Assembly: GCA_007125415.1 (NCBI GenBank)
Contig: SLDH01000029.1
Coordinates: 1 to 11,617, forward strand
From: Roseovarius sp.
Lineage (GTDB): Bacteria > Pseudomonadota > Alphaproteobacteria > Rhodobacterales > Rhodobacteraceae
Length of the DNA: 11,617 nt
Direction of reading: 5' to 3'
The translations under genes and the position numbers were made by a program. The first letter of the stretch is position 1, and the number at the start of each line of letters is the position of its first letter. Of this stretch, positions 8,273-11,617 are shown one piece after another. The notes below the pieces were generated by a model that saw only the letters and a program-made list of their open reading frames with translations, searched no databases and had not been told where the DNA came from.

Positions 8273-8314
8273 GGCAATTCGTCTGCCCTGCCCTGAAGGC
8301 GGGGCAGACTTGCC
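8273..8314 (+). other. Intercistronic stem-loop between tmoX and tmoW
   Basis: gtctgccctgcc (8281-8292) pairs over 12 bp, with one G-U, with ggcggggcagac (8298-8309) around a 5-nt loop. The stem extends by ggcaa (8273-8277) with ttgcc (8310-8314) across a 3-nt bulge. No T-run follows. Such structures behind binding-protein genes commonly protect the upstream mRNA from 3' decay or partly terminate transcription. This would give more TmoX than membrane components. The 105-nt gap to tmoW is the only sizeable gap between the three transporter genes. Confidence 0.8.
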
Positions 8315-8362
8315 AAATAGCACATAATCACTCCTTTTCCATGCTAAAGAGATGCGGTGCTC

Positions 8363-9391
8363 ATGCAGACTGACACGCCTGTAATATCCTGTCGAAACGC
8401 CTGGAAGCTTTTCGGCCCGAACCCCCGACAATATCTCAGCCAGATGCCTGACGGGCAATCCTACAATGACATTCTCGCCGATGGTTATATCGCCGGTGTG
8501 AAGGATGTCTCGCTCGATGTGGGCAAGGGTGAGATGCTTGTGATCATGGGCCTGTCTGGCTCTGGAAAATCCACCCTCGTCCGCTGCTTTTCGCGTCTTC
8601 ATGACATCACCGGGGGTACCATCGAGATCGACGGGCAGGATATCATGGCCCTGCCCGAAAAGGGCCTCATCGAATTGCGGCGCTCGAAGATGGGGATGGT
8701 GTTCCAGTCTTTCGGGCTCTTGCCGCATCGCACGGTGCTTGAAAACGTGGCCTTTCCGCTCGAGATGCGCGGCCAGGACAGCCACAAGCGGCGCGAGCGT
8801 GCGATGGAGGTGATCAAGCTCGTGGGTCTCGACGGGCGCGAAGGATACTTCCCGCGCGAGCTTTCAGGCGGTCAGCAACAGCGCGTCGGAATCGCGCGCA
8901 GCCTCGTCATCGAGCCCGATATCTGGTTTCTGGACGAGCCCTTCTCGGCGCTCGACCCGCTCATCCGCCGCGAGATGCAGGACGAGTTCCTGCGCCTGCA
9001 GGAGATGCTGGGCAAGACGATCGTCTTCATCACCCATGATTTCGACGAGGCTCTGCGACTGGCCGACCGTATCGCCATCATGAAGGATGGCGCGATCGAA
9101 CAGTGCGACACGCCTGATCAGATCGTCCTCAACCCGAAGACACCCTATGTGCTGAAATTCACCGAGGATGTCGAAAAGGCGCTCGTGGTCCATGCCAGTG
9201 CGCTGGCGAAGCCGTTGAATGGCGAGGCCGTTGAAGGCACCCCGATCGACGGGGGCATGACCATCCGGCAGCTGGCCCGCACGCTTGTCAATGACCCGCG
9301 CGAAAACCTGCCCGTCGCGGACAGCAGCGGCACGGTGACAGGCGTCATGTCACGCAAGGCCGCGCTCGATCTGTTGATGGGGCCCGCCTGA
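8363..9391 (+). CDS. tmoW: ATPase subunit of TMAO (glycine-betaine-type) ABC transporter
   Basis: TmoW hydrolyses ATP on the inner membrane face to drive import of the TmoX ligand. All ABC motifs are present from the ATG at 8363: Walker A GLSGSGKST (63-71), Q-loop glutamine in VFQSFG (Q115), signature LSGGQQQR (167-174), Walker B IWFLDEP (187-193), D-loop SALD, and switch histidine H225. The region before Walker A, with MPDGQSYNDILADGY, is longer than in most ABC ATPases and resembles ProV/OpuAA proteins. After the ATPase core, residues 297-340 (TIRQLARTLVND to GVMSRKAALDLLMG) look like one degenerate CBS-type unit, fewer than the pair in ProV. An in-frame GTG at 8357 is better spaced from the upstream agag and is an alternative start. 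The stop is 1 nt before the tmoV ATG. Confidence 0.92.
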   Translation: MQTDTPVISCRNAWKLFGPNPRQYLSQMPDGQSYNDILADGYIAGVKDVSLDVGKGEMLVIMGLSGSGKSTLVRCFSRLHDITGGTIEIDGQDIMALPEKGLIELRRSKMGMVFQSFGLLPHRTVLENVAFPLEMRGQDSHKRRERAMEVIKLVGLDGREGYFPRELSGGQQQRVGIARSLVIEPDIWFLDEPFSALDPLIRREMQDEFLRLQEMLGKTIVFITHDFDEALRLADRIAIMKDGAIEQCDTPDQIVLNPKTPYVLKFTEDVEKALVVHASALAKPLNGEAVEGTPIDGGMTIRQLARTLVNDPRENLPVADSSGTVTGVMSRKAALDLLMGPA

Positions 9392-9392
9392 A

Positions 9393-11381
9393 ATGGCCGA
9401 TGTTGCAAGCCCTCTGCCGGCCCCTCATGAACGCAGTGAGCGAGATGTGTTCCTGCAGGCCATTCTCGTCACCGCCCTGATCCTGACTGCGGCCAAGCCG
9501 ATCCTGCCGGATTTTCTTGTGCGTCTGCCTGACGTCTGGATTCCGCCTTTTGCGGACTGGCTCGATGTATTTTTCGAGTTCATCAGGGGCGATATGGACG
9601 CGGGGCGCTGGGGCCTGATCTATGTGACCCGCTGGTTTGCCGACGGCCCGCTTGAATTCATGCTGGGCGTTACCGCCAATATCCTCGAAGGCAGGCATCG
9701 CTGGCCGTATTTCGAGAATCCTCTGCCATGGTCCTCGGTCGCGGCAGTCACCGTTGTTCTGGGTTACTACCTCGGCGGCTGGCGCATGGCGCTGTTGGCC
9801 GGCGGAACCATGATCTGGACCGCTCTGATGGGGCAGTGGAACATCACCATGCAGACCGTCTCGGTGCTGCTGGTGGCCGCGCCGCTCGGGTTCGCGATCG
9901 GGCTCGTGGTGGGCATCACTGCCTGGAAATACCGATCCTTCGACAATGCGATCCGGCCGCTGCTGGCGGTCATGCAGACCTTGCCGTTCTACACCTATCT
10001 TCTGCCGGCGGTGATCTTCTTCAAGGTCGGCCCCACGGCGGGGGCAATCGCCACGACGATTTACGCCACGCCCCCCATGATCCTCATGACCACGATCGGT
10101 TTACGCAAGGTGTCCCCGGAGGTTGTCGAGGCTGGCAAGATGTCGGGGGCCACGCGCTGGCAGATGCTGACCAAGGTGTTCATCCCCACCGCCCGGACCG
10201 AGATACTCGTCGGGGTCAATCAGGTGATCATGCTCTCTCTGGCCATGATCGTCCTGACCGCCTTCATCGGCATGCCCGGCCTTGGTGCCACTCTTTTGTC
10301 GTCGATGAACAGTTTTCGTCTGGGACGGAGCCTCGAGATCGGGATAACCATCGTGCTGCTGGCGATCATGCTCGACCAGATGTCGAAGGCATGGGTTGCC
10401 AAACAGCCCGTGCATTTCGAGCGTGGGACGCCCTGGTACCTTCGGCACAAGCATGTGGTCGTGGCGCTCGTCCTCTTCAGCGTATTCTATGTGGCGGCGC
10501 AGTTCTTCGATATGCTGAACGATATCGGTCGCCGCCAGTCCTTCTCTCAGGCGCGCGAAATCGACGCGCTGATCAAGGGGTTCCTCGCACTCGATGTGGT
10601 CAAGTCGATTACCGGCACGATCCGCTATGTGCTCAATGTCTGGGTGCTGGTGCCGTTCCGCGATGCGCTCTTGTGGATACCCACCTCGGCCTTCATCCTC
10701 TTTGTCGTCGCCTTTGCCTATGGCGTGGGAGGCAAGCGGCCGGCGCTCTATGCGCTCATCTTCTTCTCGCTGGTCGCCCTGTCGGGCTGGTGGGACCGCT
10801 CCGTGATCACACTCTACACGGTGTTCGCGGCGGTGTTTCTGGCGTCGCTCTTCGGAATCCCGCTGGGCATCGTCGCATCGCGCTCCGAGCGATGGTCGAA
10901 GCGGATTCTGATGCTGTGCGATACTGCGCAGACCTTCCCGAGCTTCGTCTATCTTCTGCCGGCCATCATGCTCTTCGGGATCACCGATACGACGGTTGTT
11001 CTGTCGGTCGTGATCTACACGATGGTGCCGCTCACGCGCTACACGATCGAAGGCTTGCGCAATGTGCCGCCCGAAATGAGCGAGGCAGCCGACATGTCCG
11101 GGGCTACCCGCTGGCAGAAGCTGACAAGCGTCCAGCTGCCGCTTGCGGTGCCGACCATGGCCGTGGGCTTCAACCAGGCGATCATGTTCGCCTTCTTCAT
11201 GGTCATCATCGCCGCCTTCATCGGCACCCAGGATCTGGGTCAGGAATTGCAGCGCACGCTGGCAGGGACCGATCTTGGCAAGAACTTCGTGCTGGGTATC
11301 TGTGTGTCGCTGATGGCGCTTACCTTCGACATGGCGATCCTGAGCTGGGCCAATCGCCGCAAGAAGGCTCTGGGGTTGTGA
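9393..11381 (+). CDS. tmoV: Fused double permease of TMAO (glycine-betaine-type) ABC transporter
   Basis: TmoV forms the membrane channel of the importer. At 662 residues it is about twice a usual ProW-type permease (roughly 300-350). It contains two binding-protein-dependent transport domains in tandem. Each has the coupling EAA loop: EAGKMSGATRWQMLTKVFIP from residue 246 and EAADMSGATRWQKLTSVQLP from residue 564, so the halves are offset by 318 residues. Each half also has a matching AxxQTxPxxxYLLPAxxxF segment (PFYTYLLPAVIFF and PSFVYLLPAIMLF). One polypeptide could therefore replace the usual permease dimer. The start ATG lies 1 nt after the tmoW stop, showing tight coupling. The 64-nt gap to the next gene keeps it in the operon. 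Substrate assignment rests on TmoX and the demethylase-like neighbour. Confidence 0.9.
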   Translation: MADVASPLPAPHERSERDVFLQAILVTALILTAAKPILPDFLVRLPDVWIPPFADWLDVFFEFIRGDMDAGRWGLIYVTRWFADGPLEFMLGVTANILEGRHRWPYFENPLPWSSVAAVTVVLGYYLGGWRMALLAGGTMIWTALMGQWNITMQTVSVLLVAAPLGFAIGLVVGITAWKYRSFDNAIRPLLAVMQTLPFYTYLLPAVIFFKVGPTAGAIATTIYATPPMILMTTIGLRKVSPEVVEAGKMSGATRWQMLTKVFIPTARTEILVGVNQVIMLSLAMIVLTAFIGMPGLGATLLSSMNSFRLGRSLEIGITIVLLAIMLDQMSKAWVAKQPVHFERGTPWYLRHKHVVVALVLFSVFYVAAQFFDMLNDIGRRQSFSQAREIDALIKGFLALDVVKSITGTIRYVLNVWVLVPFRDALLWIPTSAFILFVVAFAYGVGGKRPALYALIFFSLVALSGWWDRSVITLYTVFAAVFLASLFGIPLGIVASRSERWSKRILMLCDTAQTFPSFVYLLPAIMLFGITDTTVVLSVVIYTMVPLTRYTIEGLRNVPPEMSEAADMSGATRWQKLTSVQLPLAVPTMAVGFNQAIMFAFFMVIIAAFIGTQDLGQELQRTLAGTDLGKNFVLGICVSLMALTFDMAILSWANRRKKALGL

Positions 11382-11430
11382 TCATGTACGAATTGGAATT
11401 ATAGGCGCACCTGCGTCCGATTGGGTCCCG

Positions 11431-11437
11431 GAGGAGG
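11431..11437 (+). promoter_or_regulatory. Ribosome-binding site for the tdm-like gene
   Basis: gaggagg ends 8 nt before the ATG at 11446. A nearer ATG at 11441 opens only a two-codon ORF (ATG CAA TGA) whose stop overlaps the real start, so the site decides for 11446. Confidence 0.75.
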
Positions 11438-11445
11438 GGGATGCA

Positions 11446-11617
11446 ATGAATGTGACACCTGTTTTTGAAACGCCCTATGAGCGTGCAGGGATCATCACGC
11501 CCGGTCTGCCGATCCTGCCGCATGGCACGGAACGCCACCCGGTCCCCGGGGGGGGCTCCCGCGCGGTTCCGATCTATCGCGGCGATGAGATCTCGGTGCT
11601 GGACCGTGATGGGTTGC
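11446..11617 (+). CDS. tdm: N-terminus of probable TMAO demethylase (truncated by window end)
   Basis: Only 57 codons are visible. They read MNVTPVFETPYERAGIITPG, continue with a segment containing LPILPHGTERHPVPGGG, and end SRAVPIYRGDEISVLDRDGL. The last part matches the start of a DUF1989-type domain: a Gly-rich turn, a short basic/hydrophobic strand, then GDE..VLD..G. TMAO demethylase (Tdm) is known to have an N-terminal DUF1989-like domain and a C-terminal tetrahydrofolate-binding GcvT-like domain. It cleaves TMAO to dimethylamine and formaldehyde. Its position right behind tmoXWV, 64 nt after tmoV, makes Tdm the best call. A urea carboxylase-associated DUF1989 protein or another family member remains possible because the catalytic part is not in the window. 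Confidence 0.68.
   Translation, partial: MNVTPVFETPYERAGIITPGLPILPHGTERHPVPGGGSRAVPIYRGDEISVLDRDGL

Noticed and set aside
9728..11404. 558-codon open frame in another frame of tmoV
   Set aside because: It is rich in His, Arg and Gly with no hydrophobic pattern, while the tmoV frame shows transmembrane segments and two EAA loops. It is a frame shadow.

Overview
The window is GC-rich chromosomal DNA whose gene content points to a marine alphaproteobacterium of the Rhodobacteraceae (Roseobacter group). The grounds are an alphaproteobacterial-type SMC, the rsfS-rlmH pair, and above all a trimethylamine N-oxide (TMAO) transport and degradation operon of the kind known from Ruegeria. Both ends are cut inside genes.

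Left part (1-4832), housekeeping. The C-terminal two thirds of smc runs rightward and converges on a leftward block: a large MscS-type channel gene, then rsfS and rlmH. The last two overlap by 4 nt and follow a candidate promoter at 3392-3420. The 428 bases between smc and rlmH carry no gene. They hold an interspersed repeat with a long inverted repeat inside it.

Middle (4833-7117). A histone-deacetylase-family amidohydrolase gene is divergent from the channel gene. Behind it are a second, shorter copy of the interspersed repeat, GC-rich hairpins, and a pair of terminal-inverted-repeat-like ends that may be a transposon relic. A LysR-family regulator gene of the GcvA type then reads leftward.

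Right part (7118-11617), the metabolic heart of the window. Divergent from the LysR gene is an operon: periplasmic binding protein (tmoX), a strong intercistronic stem-loop, ATPase (tmoW), a double-length permease (tmoV), and the first 57 codons of a gene whose N-terminus resembles TMAO demethylase (tdm). The inferred pathway is TMAO capture by TmoX, import by TmoW and TmoV, and cleavage by Tdm to dimethylamine and formaldehyde. The LysR protein is the obvious candidate regulator. This is a known type of system; I saw no wholly undescribed one. The more unusual signals are the fused, internally duplicated permease, the stem-loop after tmoX, the inverted repeats in the LysR/tmoX control region, and the repeat family behind smc and the deacetylase gene.
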